This document shows, in pieces, positions 1-7,668 of a stretch of 40,645 nucleotides of DNA. The stretch lies in the NCBI GenBank assembly GCA_030539055.1, contig JAUNSV010000013.1, positions 1-40,645 of the forward strand. The letters are read 5' to 3'. This DNA is from Eubacteriales bacterium. GTDB lineage: Bacteria > Bacillota > Clostridia > Lachnospirales > Lachnospiraceae. The translations under genes were made by a program, and so were the position numbers. Numbering within the stretch: the first letter of the stretch is position 1; every line of letters begins with the position of its first letter. The notes below the pieces were generated by a model. The model saw only the letters and a program-made list of their open reading frames with translations, had not been told where the DNA came from and did not search any database.

Positions 1-1
1 A

Positions 2-1510
2 ATCAAATCATTTGATTATAACTTCTTACTAGAGGGCGATAATTTACACTCTCTCTATTTATTAGAAAAAACTCACAAAGGTAAAATTGATGTTATTTAC
101 ATAGATCCTCCTTACAATACTGGGAATAAGGATTTTGTTTACGATGATAAATTTGTTGATAGTGAAGATGGGTATAGACATAGTAAATGGTTGTCATTTA
201 TGCAAAAAAGACTAATTATAGCAAAAGGATTATTATCAGATAATGGTGCAATATTTATCAGTATTGATGATAATGAATGTGTTAATCTTGAGTTATTGTG
301 TAATCTGATTTTTGGTGAAGTCAATAAAATTGCTAATTTACCAAGAACTATAAAAAGAGGTGGTAAATCTACAGATAAGATTGCAAAAAACCATGACAAT
401 TTATTAATATATTCAAAAAATGCTTTATCAACTAAATTTAATAAAATAATAATTGAAGATGACCAAACAAAAAACTTAAAAGATGAGTATTATTCTGAGC
501 GTGGAAGCTATCGGCTTAATCAATGTTTAGATTATGATTCATTACAATATAATGAATCAATGGATTATGAAATAGAAATAGATGGAGAAAAATTTTATGC
601 GGGTGGTTCATATGAATATTGGTTGGAAAGACATAATGGACATCATAAAAAAATAGATTGGGTTTGGAGATGGTCGAAATCTTTATTTGAATGGGGATAT
701 AAAAATGGGTTTGTAGTGATGAAAAAAGGTAAGAGAAAAAGGATATATACGAAGACATATTCTGATTGCAAAATAGACAAAGATAGTAATGGTAATTATT
801 GTATTGTTAAAAGTATGAATTCAAAAGTATATGACAGTTTATTTTATACTGACAATATATTTTCAAATGATAATGGAAAAAAAGAATTTGATAAATTAAA
901 TATTAAAACAAAATTTGATTATCCTAAACCAACTGCTTTGATACGCGAATGTATAAAAATGATTGCTAATGAAAATTATTCCACCATTCTCGACTTTTTC
1001 GCTGGCTCTGGCACAACAGCACAAGCTGTACTAGAACTTAACAAGGAAGATGGTGGAAATCGTAAGTTTATTTTATGCACTAACAATGAGAATAATATTT
1101 GTGAGGAAGTTACTTATCAAAGAATAAAAACAGTTATCACGGGTACAAGAGAAGATGGAAGCGAATATTCCAATGGAATCCCAGCAAATTTAAAATACTA
1201 TAAAACAGACTTTATTGAAAAATCAATTGATAACTTAGATGATGAATTAAACAAACACACAAAGGAACTCGTGCAACTTGAAAATTATGTTGATATAGAT
1301 GACAAAAATGTTTTGCTTGCATTTGATAATAAAGGATTAACTACACTCCTAAAAGATGCAGATATAAAAAAAATTCAAAAAGTATACATCTCAAGATTTG
1401 TAATTCTAAATAGCGAACAAAAGAAACTATTAAAGAATAAAAAAATTGAAGTCATACCAGATTATTATTTTAGGAAAGAATTAAAAGAGAAAGGATTAAA
1501 CTGGAGATGA
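2..1510 (+). CDS. mod: Type III restriction-modification system, Mod subunit (adenine-N6 DNA methyltransferase), 5' end outside window
   Basis: This subunit methylates adenine in the recognition site and supplies sequence specificity to the type III complex. The reading frame is open from base 2, so the true start lies upstream and the N-terminus is missing. Motif IV (DPPYNTG) is at bases 104-124 and the SAM-binding motif I (FAGSGTTAQAV) at about 998-1030. Motif IV before motif I is the beta-class order usual for type III Mod proteins. The roughly 290 residues between them would hold the target-recognition domain, the most variable part of the family. The stop overlaps the start of res by four bases (ATGA), so the two are translationally coupled. 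Subunit identity is secure; the recognition site cannot be read from sequence. Confidence 0.93.
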   Translation: MKSFDYNFLLEGDNLHSLYLLEKTHKGKIDVIYIDPPYNTGNKDFVYDDKFVDSEDGYRHSKWLSFMQKRLIIAKGLLSDNGAIFISIDDNECVNLELLCNLIFGEVNKIANLPRTIKRGGKSTDKIAKNHDNLLIYSKNALSTKFNKIIIEDDQTKNLKDEYYSERGSYRLNQCLDYDSLQYNESMDYEIEIDGEKFYAGGSYEYWLERHNGHHKKIDWVWRWSKSLFEWGYKNGFVVMKKGKRKRIYTKTYSDCKIDKDSNGNYCIVKSMNSKVYDSLFYTDNIFSNDNGKKEFDKLNIKTKFDYPKPTALIRECIKMIANENYSTILDFFAGSGTTAQAVLELNKEDGGNRKFILCTNNENNICEEVTYQRIKTVITGTREDGSEYSNGIPANLKYYKTDFIEKSIDNLDDELNKHTKELVQLENYVDIDDKNVLLAFDNKGLTTLLKDADIKKIQKVYISRFVILNSEQKKLLKNKKIEVIPDYYFRKELKEKGLNWR

Positions 1511-3723
1511 TAAATTTAAAAGAATTTCAAGATAACACAGTGCAAGAATTAAAAAAGCTATTACTAACAAGCAAAAAAAATATAATTGTATTAAAAGCAC
1601 CAACTGGTAGTGGAAAGACATTTATGCTTCTTACTCTCATTAATGATATGATTGATGAGTTTGAAGAAGACCTTTCTTATGTGTGGCTTACACCAGGGGC
1701 TGGTGATTTGGAAGAACAAAGCTATGATGCAATGAAAAATATACTACCAAATTTAAATGCTTATTTACTTAGTGATGCACTCTCACAAGGTTTTGAGAAA
1801 GGTTCTGTTTACTTCTTTAACTGGGAAATGGTTACGGGAAAAACAAATAATGCAATAAAAGAAGATGTTGAATGGTCTAATCTTTATGATGAAATAAACA
1901 AGTTTCACAGAAGAAATGGTCGCTTTATTTTAATTATTGATGAAGAACATAGAAATGATACAAAAAAGGCAGAGTACTTAATTAATAAATTTAAACCAGA
2001 GTATACTATAAGAGCAAGTGCTACAGCAACTAATTTAAAAGACTGTGAGTATATTGAAGTTAATGAACAAGATGCTATAGAATCGGGTCTTTTAACAAAA
2101 AAATTATACATAAACTATGATGTTCCAGACAATGAAAAAATTGAAACTGAAATTGATTTTTTATTAGAAAAAGCTGATAATAAGAAAAAACAATGTATTG
2201 AAGCTTATAAAGAACTAGACCTTAATATCAATCCACTTGTTGTTATTCAATTTCCAAATAACCAAAGTGATTATATTGATAGTGTAAAAGAAAAGTTATC
2301 AGAAATGGGTTATTCTATTGAAAATAAGACAGTTGCTATTTGGATGAGCGATTCTCACATAAATATAGAAAACATTAAAGATTTAAATAGCGAAGTATCA
2401 TTTGTATTTACAAAACAAGCTATATCAACAGGATGGAATTGCCCTAGAGCAAAAATTCTCGTTAAATTGAGAGAAAATTCAAGTGAAAGTTTTGAGATAC
2501 AAACTGTTGGAAGAATAAGAAGAACTGCAGAGGGTAAACATTATAACAATGAAATATTAGATAATTCATACATTTATACAACCGATCAAAAATATGTAGA
2601 TGAAGTTAAAAATAATATATCAATTGCTATTCAAAAAAAGAATGTTTCATTAAAAAAAGGCTTTAAGAATATAACTCTAAAAAAACAAACAGCTAGTCAC
2701 GAGTTTGTTGGTGAAGAAAACATTTGTAAATTAATAAAAAATTTTTATTTTAAAAAGTATGGATTAACAAATAATTATAAAGAAAATCAAGAAAAGCTAA
2801 CAAACAACGGATATAATTTCTCAAATGAGGTTGAATGGAGAACATTTAAGGGAGCTGTAAATGAAACTGAAACGCTAGTTGCTAATGATAATACTGGTAC
2901 ATTAAAACTAAGAATGGTTGCAAATACAACAGATAATGGATTCCAGATGACAGATAGTGTTAGAAAATTAAAACCTATAACAACACTAAGTGAACAAGAA
3001 ATAAGAGCTGTAATAAGTAATTTGTTTCATAAAAAGGGTCAAAACGAATATAAAGTTTTAGAACTAGAAAATAATAGTATGCTATATGCATTCGTAATAA
3101 ATAATATTGAAAAAATCAAAAATGACATCGAAGAATTAAGAGGATATTCTATGCAACAAATAAATTTGTATAGTTTTATAGAAAATCCTAAAATTTCCGA
3201 TTGGAGTATACTTGAAAATGAAAGTCTACCATTTGACTCAAATGAAGAAAATATAGAACCACTCACAAAGAATGTTTATAATGAATATGACAAAAGTTTT
3301 ATCACATTAAATGCTGGTGTTAGGTCACTTTGTGAAGTGGAATTTGAAGAATATATTGAAAAATGCAATGATTTTAAATGGATTTATAAGAATGGTGATG
3401 GTGGTAAAGAGTATTTTTCAATTGTATATAAAGATGGATTAGAAAATGAAAGAGAGTTTTACCCAGACTATATTTTGGTAATGAATGATGATTCAATTTG
3501 CATTGTTGAAACCAAGGGTGGTGAAATTGCTGGTGAGAATAAAAATATAGATAAAACTGCAAAAATTAAATTTGAAAGTTTGAAACATTATGGTGAAAAA
3601 TATAATATTAAGTGGGCATTTGTTAGATATTATGGAAATGAACTTAAATATTGTAATACTACCTGGTCAGAAGAAATGGGTAAAAACACCGAGTGGAAAA
3701 ATATAAACGAATTTAAAATGTAG
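1507..3723 (+). CDS. res: Type III restriction enzyme, Res subunit (helicase-nuclease)
   Basis: This is the ATP-dependent translocase and endonuclease partner of Mod. Walker A (APTGSGKT) lies near residue 35 and a DEAD-like box (IDEEH) near residue 145. A helicase motif VI region (QTVGRIRR) follows in the second RecA domain. Near residues 653-670 there is PDY followed by VETKGG, the PD-x(n)-ExK nuclease signature. At 738 residues it is somewhat shorter than many Res proteins but contains every expected motif, so it looks intact. Start ATG 1507 overlaps the mod stop and is preceded by GGAG. No gene follows on this strand; the next two genes converge on it. Confidence 0.93.
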   Translation: MINLKEFQDNTVQELKKLLLTSKKNIIVLKAPTGSGKTFMLLTLINDMIDEFEEDLSYVWLTPGAGDLEEQSYDAMKNILPNLNAYLLSDALSQGFEKGSVYFFNWEMVTGKTNNAIKEDVEWSNLYDEINKFHRRNGRFILIIDEEHRNDTKKAEYLINKFKPEYTIRASATATNLKDCEYIEVNEQDAIESGLLTKKLYINYDVPDNEKIETEIDFLLEKADNKKKQCIEAYKELDLNINPLVVIQFPNNQSDYIDSVKEKLSEMGYSIENKTVAIWMSDSHINIENIKDLNSEVSFVFTKQAISTGWNCPRAKILVKLRENSSESFEIQTVGRIRRTAEGKHYNNEILDNSYIYTTDQKYVDEVKNNISIAIQKKNVSLKKGFKNITLKKQTASHEFVGEENICKLIKNFYFKKYGLTNNYKENQEKLTNNGYNFSNEVEWRTFKGAVNETETLVANDNTGTLKLRMVANTTDNGFQMTDSVRKLKPITTLSEQEIRAVISNLFHKKGQNEYKVLELENNSMLYAFVINNIEKIKNDIEELRGYSMQQINLYSFIENPKISDWSILENESLPFDSNEENIEPLTKNVYNEYDKSFITLNAGVRSLCEVEFEEYIEKCNDFKWIYKNGDGGKEYFSIVYKDGLENEREFYPDYILVMNDDSICIVETKGGEIAGENKNIDKTAKIKFESLKHYGEKYNIKWAFVRYYGNELKYCNTTWSEEMGKNTEWKNINEFKM

Positions 3724-3824
3724 GTAAAAAAATAAAGACTTAATCATTTATTCTAGCTATAATTTTTTTTACAAGAAAAAAGAGACTTTTGTTAAATCCC
3801 TTTTTATATGTTACCAAAATTTTG

Positions 3825-4181
3825 TTAGTAATGAATTATTATGTAATAGATAAAATTGACTATTGATATTAATATAATCAAAAAAGTAATACAATTCTTT
3901 ATTTTTTTATTATTAAATAAATATAAATTTATCCCTAAAAATAAAGCTATTAATATTGGTATTGCCATAACATTATAATTTCTATATGCAATAATATCTC
4001 TTCTCAATATAGCCTTTAATGCATGTGTCATATCGCAGGTTGGGCATTCAATATTCAATAAAGTTTTAACTGGACATCCAATATTAAATAGATTAAGTAT
4101 AAATTGAAAAAACAAAATAACTAATGTTAATTTTATGCAATTAATAAAAAATAATAATTTGTTATGTACCTTCAGCAACAT
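3825..4181 (-). CDS. DUF2752-like small membrane protein
   Basis: A membrane protein of about 118 residues with three hydrophobic segments. It carries the family signature of a Cys-Pro pair followed about 14 residues later by ECPTCDMTHAL, close to the C-P-x-C-G-x-T-R-A motif of DUF2752. The function of DUF2752 is not known to me. I chose ATG 4181, which has AGGGG just upstream; a TTG at 4193 would add four residues. The gene overlaps the end of the TM2 gene by 20 bases and is probably translated with it. DUF2752 and TM2 genes are often neighbours in bacteria, which supports both calls. The second Cys-motif position reads D rather than the usual G. Confidence 0.7.
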   Translation of the reverse strand: MLLKVHNKLLFFINCIKLTLVILFFQFILNLFNIGCPVKTLLNIECPTCDMTHALKAILRRDIIAYRNYNVMAIPILIALFLGINLYLFNNKKIKNCITFLIILISIVNFIYYIIIHY

Positions 4182-4524
4182 TAGCCCCTGCAATCATCAT
4201 ATTTAACTTATTCAAGTTAAATTCTTTAGTTTTTTTACCAATAGAAAATAAGTCTATTAACCATAATATTCCACATACTCCTCCTGTTAATAGCTTTAAA
4301 ACTCCCATACCAGTTTCACCCAACATAAATCTATCTACTCCTAAACCTCCTACAAAAATAGAAATAATTGTCATTGTTGTAGGGTCTTTATAATCTAAAG
4401 TCGTAAATGATAAAAACTTATCTTCTGACAATGATTCAAGTTGTTTTTGAAGATAAAGAGTTTGACCTTCTGGGAAATATTTAGCATTACTTTGAAGCCA
4501 TATTTGAACAGTTTCTTTTGACAT
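4162..4524 (-). CDS. TM2 domain membrane protein
   Basis: A 120-residue protein. The N-terminal half is soluble and charged (residues 1-45). The C-terminal half is a TM2 domain: two transmembrane helices joined by a short turn, with the motif GGLGVDRFMLGETGMGVLK near residues 58-76 and a following GGVCGILWLIDL helix. TM2 proteins are widespread and poorly understood; the domain resembles part of some receptor-like proteins. Start ATG 4524 has GGAGAC upstream. The gene overlaps the downstream DUF2752-like gene. A TTTCAT-N17-TATTAT promoter lies just upstream on the same strand. Confidence 0.85.
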   Translation of the reverse strand: MSKETVQIWLQSNAKYFPEGQTLYLQKQLESLSEDKFLSFTTLDYKDPTTMTIISIFVGGLGVDRFMLGETGMGVLKLLTGGVCGILWLIDLFSIGKKTKEFNLNKLNMMIAGANVAEGT

Positions 4525-4555
4525 AATGTCTCCTTTTTCTTAAACTTTTTAAGAT

Positions 4556-4584
4556 ATAATACCATATTTCAGATTAAAATGAAA
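4556..4584 (-). promoter_or_regulatory. Predicted promoter of the TM2/DUF2752 pair
   Basis: Reading the minus strand, TTTCAT is followed after 17 bases by TATTAT, placed about 30 bases before the TM2 start codon. The -10 is good and the -35 is weak. The divergent PIN gene 110 bases away has an almost identical arrangement. Confidence 0.55.
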
Positions 4585-4641
4585 CTAAATAATAAAATTT
4601 ATTGTTAAAATCCAATTAATATTTTTTTTGATAGATTTTAC

Positions 4642-4670
4642 TTTCAATTATTAGCAAAATGTGGTATTAT
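4642..4670 (+). promoter_or_regulatory. Predicted promoter of the PIN toxin gene
   Basis: TTTCAA, 17-base spacer, TATTAT, followed 25 bases later by the GTG start of the PIN gene. The bases around the -10 (TGGTATTATAT) match those of the divergent TM2 promoter. Confidence 0.5.
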
Positions 4671-4694
4671 ATTAAATATAGAGGTAGAATGTAA

Positions 4695-5174
4695 GTGAAT
4701 GAAAGATTAAAAGTATATCTTGATACATCGGTTATTAGTTATTTGAAACAAGATGATGCACCTGAGAAAACTAAGATAACTAATGATTTGTGGGAAAAGT
4801 TCAAGACTGGTATATTTGATATTTATTTTTCACAAGTCACTATTACTGAGATGAATGAGTGTCCAATAGATAAGTTAAATGTATTGAAAAACAAACTTGA
4901 AGAAATACAATATACAAAATTGATTCTAAATGTTGAGTGCTTTAATCTTGCAAAAGAAATAATAACTATAGGTATATTAACAGAAAAAAGTCTTGATGAT
5001 AGTTATCATATAGCAACAGCTGTAGTAAATGAATGCGATGTGATTGTATCTTGGAATTTTAAACATCTTGTAAATGTTAAAACTATTGATGGTGTTCGAG
5101 CAATTACACTACTTAAAAGATATAAAAATATTAATATTGTAGATCCTTTAACATTACTTGAAATGGAGGTATAG
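4695..5174 (+). CDS. PIN-domain protein, probable VapC-like toxin
   Basis: A 159-residue PIN-fold protein, a family of Mg-dependent ribonucleases used as toxins. It opens with VYLDTSVISYL, carrying the first catalytic Asp (residue 9). A conserved Glu is in TITEMNE, and the later acidic cluster appears as KSLDDSYHIATAV and CDVIVSWNFKHL, so all expected acidic positions are present and the domain looks complete. The start is GTG 4695, with GAGGT eight bases upstream; the ATG at 4689 runs straight into a stop. Two bases after its stop a 51-residue gene begins, as expected for a toxin followed by its antitoxin. The target RNA is unknown. Confidence 0.82.
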   Translation: MNERLKVYLDTSVISYLKQDDAPEKTKITNDLWEKFKTGIFDIYFSQVTITEMNECPIDKLNVLKNKLEEIQYTKLILNVECFNLAKEIITIGILTEKSLDDSYHIATAVVNECDVIVSWNFKHLVNVKTIDGVRAITLLKRYKNINIVDPLTLLEMEV

Positions 5175-5176
5175 GT

Positions 5177-5332
5177 ATGAATATAAGAAATAATTTTTCA
5201 GTAGATGATATTCATGCAATACGAGAAGAACAAACAAAAAAATTCAAAAGTATGACCAATGAAGAATTAAAAAAATATTTTGAAATGGAAGAACAAAAGT
5301 TTTACAATAGAACAGCGGTGAATAAAAATTAA
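5177..5332 (+). CDS. Small charged protein, probable antitoxin partner of the PIN protein
   Basis: A 51-residue protein starting at ATG 5177, two bases after the PIN stop, with GGAGGT about seven bases upstream (5165-5170). It is strongly charged, with a repeated Glu/Lys helix pattern (EEQTKKFK, NEELKKYFEMEEQ), and shows no DNA-binding domain that I can see. Position and size suggest it neutralises the upstream PIN nuclease. I do not recognise the family beyond a resemblance to short proteins found after such PIN genes. The infC promoter begins two bases after its stop codon. Confidence 0.65.
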   Translation: MNIRNNFSVDDIHAIREEQTKKFKSMTNEELKKYFEMEEQKFYNRTAVNKN

Positions 5333-5334
5333 AC

Positions 5335-5363
5335 TTGACATAAGTTCTTTAATGTAGTATATT
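5335..5363 (+). promoter_or_regulatory. Promoter of infC-rpmI-rplT
   Basis: TTGACA (5335-5340), 17-base spacer, TATATT (5358-5363). This is a near-consensus sigma-A promoter, predicting a start near 5370 and a leader of about 107 bases before the infC start codon. The -35 is two bases past the stop of the preceding small gene. Confidence 0.85.
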
Positions 5364-5369
5364 AATGCA

Positions 5370-5460
5370 ATCAAAGTAGATTTTCATCTCACCTTTGCCA
5401 ATTGACAAAGGCACTAAATTATTTTTAGTTGGGTGGAAATTAGTCCATCCATTTTTTTTG
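5370..5460 (+). promoter_or_regulatory. Attenuator leader of the IF3-L35-L20 operon (L20-type leader)
   Basis: The leader folds into three consecutive hairpins: CCTTTG/CAAAGG (5392-5411), ACTAAA/TTTAGT (5413-5429) and a seven-pair stem GGGTGGA/TCCATCC (5431-5450) followed by eight T. The last is a Rho-independent terminator only 26 bases before the infC start. TCACC at 5389-5393 can pair with GGTGG in the terminator arm, giving a possible antiterminator or pseudoknot. In Firmicutes this operon is autoregulated by ribosomal protein L20 through a leader of this kind; I infer the same here from position, not from an alignment. Confidence 0.75.
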
Positions 5461-5476
5461 AAAGGAAGTGAATCTT

Positions 5477-5986
5477 ATAGCAGATCAACAATTAATTAAT
5501 GAAAAAATTCGTTTTCCAGAAGTGAGAGTGGTAGCATCCGATGGAGAACAATTGGGGATTATGTCATCAAAGGAAGCACAAGATTTAGCTTATGAAAAAG
5601 ATCTTGACTTAGTCCTTATATCACCAAATGCTACACCACCCGTAGTAAAAATAATAGACTATGGAAAATACAAATATGAGCAAATAAGAAGAGATAAAGA
5701 AGCAAAAAAGAATCAATCAAAAGTTGATATAAAAGAAATACGAATGACACCTAATATAGATACTAATGATATGAATACAAAAATTGCTCAAGCAAGAAAA
5801 TTCCTAGAGAAAGGTAATAAATTAAAAATTTCATTACGCTTTAGAGGAAGAGAATTATCTCGTATGAATCAATCTATACCTATGTTGAAAGAAATGGCTG
5901 AGAAATTATCCGATATAGCAATAGTGGAAAAAGAACCAAAGATTGAGGGAAGAATGTTACAAATAGTACTTGCTGCAAAGAAATAA
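5477..5986 (+). CDS. infC: Translation initiation factor IF-3, likely AUA start
   Basis: IF-3 binds the 30S subunit and checks the start codon and initiator tRNA. The product (169 residues from ATA 5477) has the typical N-terminal domain ([20 protein letters not shown]) and the C-terminal domain ([22 protein letters not shown]). No ATG is suitably placed. A GTG at 5468 is in frame but lies one base after the AAGGA. ATA at 5477 is instead five bases after AAGGAAGTGA, an almost complete match to the 16S tail, and ATA begins the conserved part of the protein. E. coli infC uses AUU as part of IF-3 autoregulation, so a rare start codon is expected in this gene. Confidence 0.93.
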   Translation: MADQQLINEKIRFPEVRVVASDGEQLGIMSSKEAQDLAYEKDLDLVLISPNATPPVVKIIDYGKYKYEQIRRDKEAKKNQSKVDIKEIRMTPNIDTNDMNTKIAQARKFLEKGNKLKISLRFRGRELSRMNQSIPMLKEMAEKLSDIAIVEKEPKIEGRMLQIVLAAKK

Positions 5987-6008
5987 TCAAACAATAAAGG
6001 AGATAACA

Positions 6009-6212
6009 ATGGCAAATCAAAAATTAAAAACAAATCAAGCAGCCGCAAAAAGAATCAAAAAAACTGGAACTGGTAAGCTTGTTCGTATGAAAGCAAACAA
6101 AACTCATATATTAAATAAGAAAACAACAAAAAGAAAGAGAACACTTAGAAAAGACACTGTATTAGATAAAACAAATGTAAAGGCAATGAAAAAAATTCTG
6201 CCTTATGCTTAA
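6009..6212 (+). CDS. rpmI: 50S ribosomal protein L35
   Basis: A 67-residue basic protein with the L35 signature: [18 protein letters not shown] followed by [17 protein letters not shown]. Size and motif are standard. The start is ATG 6009 with AAAGGAGA upstream; an in-frame upstream ATG at 5970 lies inside infC and is ignored. It sits 22 bases after infC and 29 before rplT in the usual order. Confidence 0.97.
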   Translation: MANQKLKTNQAAAKRIKKTGTGKLVRMKANKTHILNKKTTKRKRTLRKDTVLDKTNVKAMKKILPYA

Positions 6213-6241
6213 GATAAAATTATATTGAAGGAGAAAATAAA

Positions 6242-6595
6242 ATGGCAAGAGTAAAAGGCGGAGTAAACGCAAAAAATAGACACAATAAAGTATTAAAATT
6301 AGCCAAAGGATATAGAGGCGCAAGATCAAAACAATACAGAGTAGCAAAGCAATCTGTTATGAGAGCTTTAACAGAATCATTCAAAGGCAGAAAAGAAAGA
6401 AAAAGACAAATGAGACAATTGTGGATTGCACGAATCAATGCAGCTTGCAGAATGAATGATATTTCTTATTCAAAATTCATGTTTGGCTTAAAAAAAGCAA
6501 ATATAAATATGAACAGAAAAGTATTATCTGAGGTAGCAATAGAAGATCCAAAGGGGTTCACGGCTCTTACAGAAAAATCAAAAGAGATGTTATAA
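6242..6595 (+). CDS. rplT: 50S ribosomal protein L20
   Basis: A 117-residue 23S rRNA-binding protein, early in 50S assembly and, in Firmicutes, the repressor of this operon through its leader. The N-terminus MARVKGGVNAKNRHNKVLK and the RKERKRQMRQLWIARINAA stretch are diagnostic, and the length is standard. The start has GGAGA upstream. A strong terminator follows immediately after the stop. Confidence 0.98.
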   Translation: MARVKGGVNAKNRHNKVLKLAKGYRGARSKQYRVAKQSVMRALTESFKGRKERKRQMRQLWIARINAACRMNDISYSKFMFGLKKANINMNRKVLSEVAIEDPKGFTALTEKSKEML

Positions 6596-6601
6596 TTTTA
6601 T

Positions 6602-6626
6602 CCCTTGCAAAAAGCAAGGGTTTTTT
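6602..6626 (+). terminator. Rho-independent terminator after rplT
   Basis: Perfect seven-pair stem CCCTTGC/GCAAGGG with an AAAAA loop and six T (6602-6626). It lies between rplT and pheS, only 14 bases before the pheS start codon, so pheST expression must come from read-through or a nearby promoter I cannot define. Confidence 0.9.
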
Positions 6627-6639
6627 ATAGGAGAGAAAT

Positions 6640-7659
6640 ATGCAAGAAAAAATAGAAGAGTTAAAAAGAAAAGCCAAACAAACTATAGATGAAGCAAAAG
6701 ATAGTAAGACTCTTGAAGACTTAAGGATTTTTTTGCTTGGTAAAAAAGGCAAGATTACATCACTTATGCAAGAATTGAAAGATATACCAAAAGAAGAAAA
6801 ACCAGCATTTGGCAAATTGATAAATGAAGCAAGAGATTATATAGAAAATTCTATTAATGATTCTTTATTAAAATTTAAAGAAGACTTATACAAAAAGCAA
6901 CAAATCTTAGAAGCTATTGATATAGGGCTTCCAGGTAAAAAACCAAATTTTGGTCATTTGCACCCTTGCACAAAAGCATATTTGGAAGTAGAAGAAATAT
7001 TTCATAAAATGGGATACAAAGTAGTAGAGGGGCCAGAGATTGAATATGATGAATATAATTTTGAAAAATTAAATATTCCAAAAGCCCATCCAGCTCGTGA
7101 TGAACAAGATACATTTTATATTAACGATAAAATTCTTTTGAGAACTCAAACAAGCCCCGTGCAAGCAAGAGTTATGGAAAAAGGAGAAATACCAATAAGA
7201 ATAATATCTACAGGGAGAGTATACAGATCTGATTCTGTGGATGCAACTCATTCTCCTACCTTTAATCAAATCGAGGGTTTGGTTATAGATGAAAATATTA
7301 CTTTTTCAGATTTAAAAGGCACCTTGTCTGAATTAGCAAAAGCTCTTTTTGGAAGTGATACAAAAACTCGATTTAGACCTCATCATTTTCCATTTACAGA
7401 ACCAAGTGCCGAGATGGATGTATCTTGTTTTAAATGCCATGGAAAAGGATGCAAATTTTGTAAAAAAGAGGGCTGGATAGAAATACTAGGTTGTGGAATG
7501 GTGCATCCTCATGTTTTAGAAATGTGTGGACTAGATAAAAATAAATATAAAGGTTTTGCTTTTGGAATGGGAGTAGAACGAATAGCACTTTTAAAATATG
7601 AAATTGATGATATGAGATTGTTGTATGAAAATGATATAAGATTTTTGAAACAATTTTGA
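6640..7659 (+). CDS. pheS: Phenylalanine-tRNA ligase alpha subunit
   Basis: Catalytic subunit of the alpha2-beta2 PheRS, 339 residues (standard). The N-terminal coiled coil (residues 1-85) binds tRNA. Class II motif 2 is seen in GRVYRSDSVDATHSPTFNQ and motif 3 in GFAFGMGVERIALL. The Cys-rich loop CFKCHGKGCKFCKKEGW before GMVHPHVLEMCG is typical of bacterial PheS. The start ATG 6640 has AGGAGAG upstream. pheT follows nine bases after the stop. Confidence 0.97.
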   Translation: MQEKIEELKRKAKQTIDEAKDSKTLEDLRIFLLGKKGKITSLMQELKDIPKEEKPAFGKLINEARDYIENSINDSLLKFKEDLYKKQQILEAIDIGLPGKKPNFGHLHPCTKAYLEVEEIFHKMGYKVVEGPEIEYDEYNFEKLNIPKAHPARDEQDTFYINDKILLRTQTSPVQARVMEKGEIPIRIISTGRVYRSDSVDATHSPTFNQIEGLVIDENITFSDLKGTLSELAKALFGSDTKTRFRPHHFPFTEPSAEMDVSCFKCHGKGCKFCKKEGWIEILGCGMVHPHVLEMCGLDKNKYKGFAFGMGVERIALLKYEIDDMRLLYENDIRFLKQF

Positions 7660-7668
7660 GAGGAATGT

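Noticed and set aside
3724-3824. Possible terminator after res.
   Set aside because: T-runs are present, but no stem of useful length could be formed.
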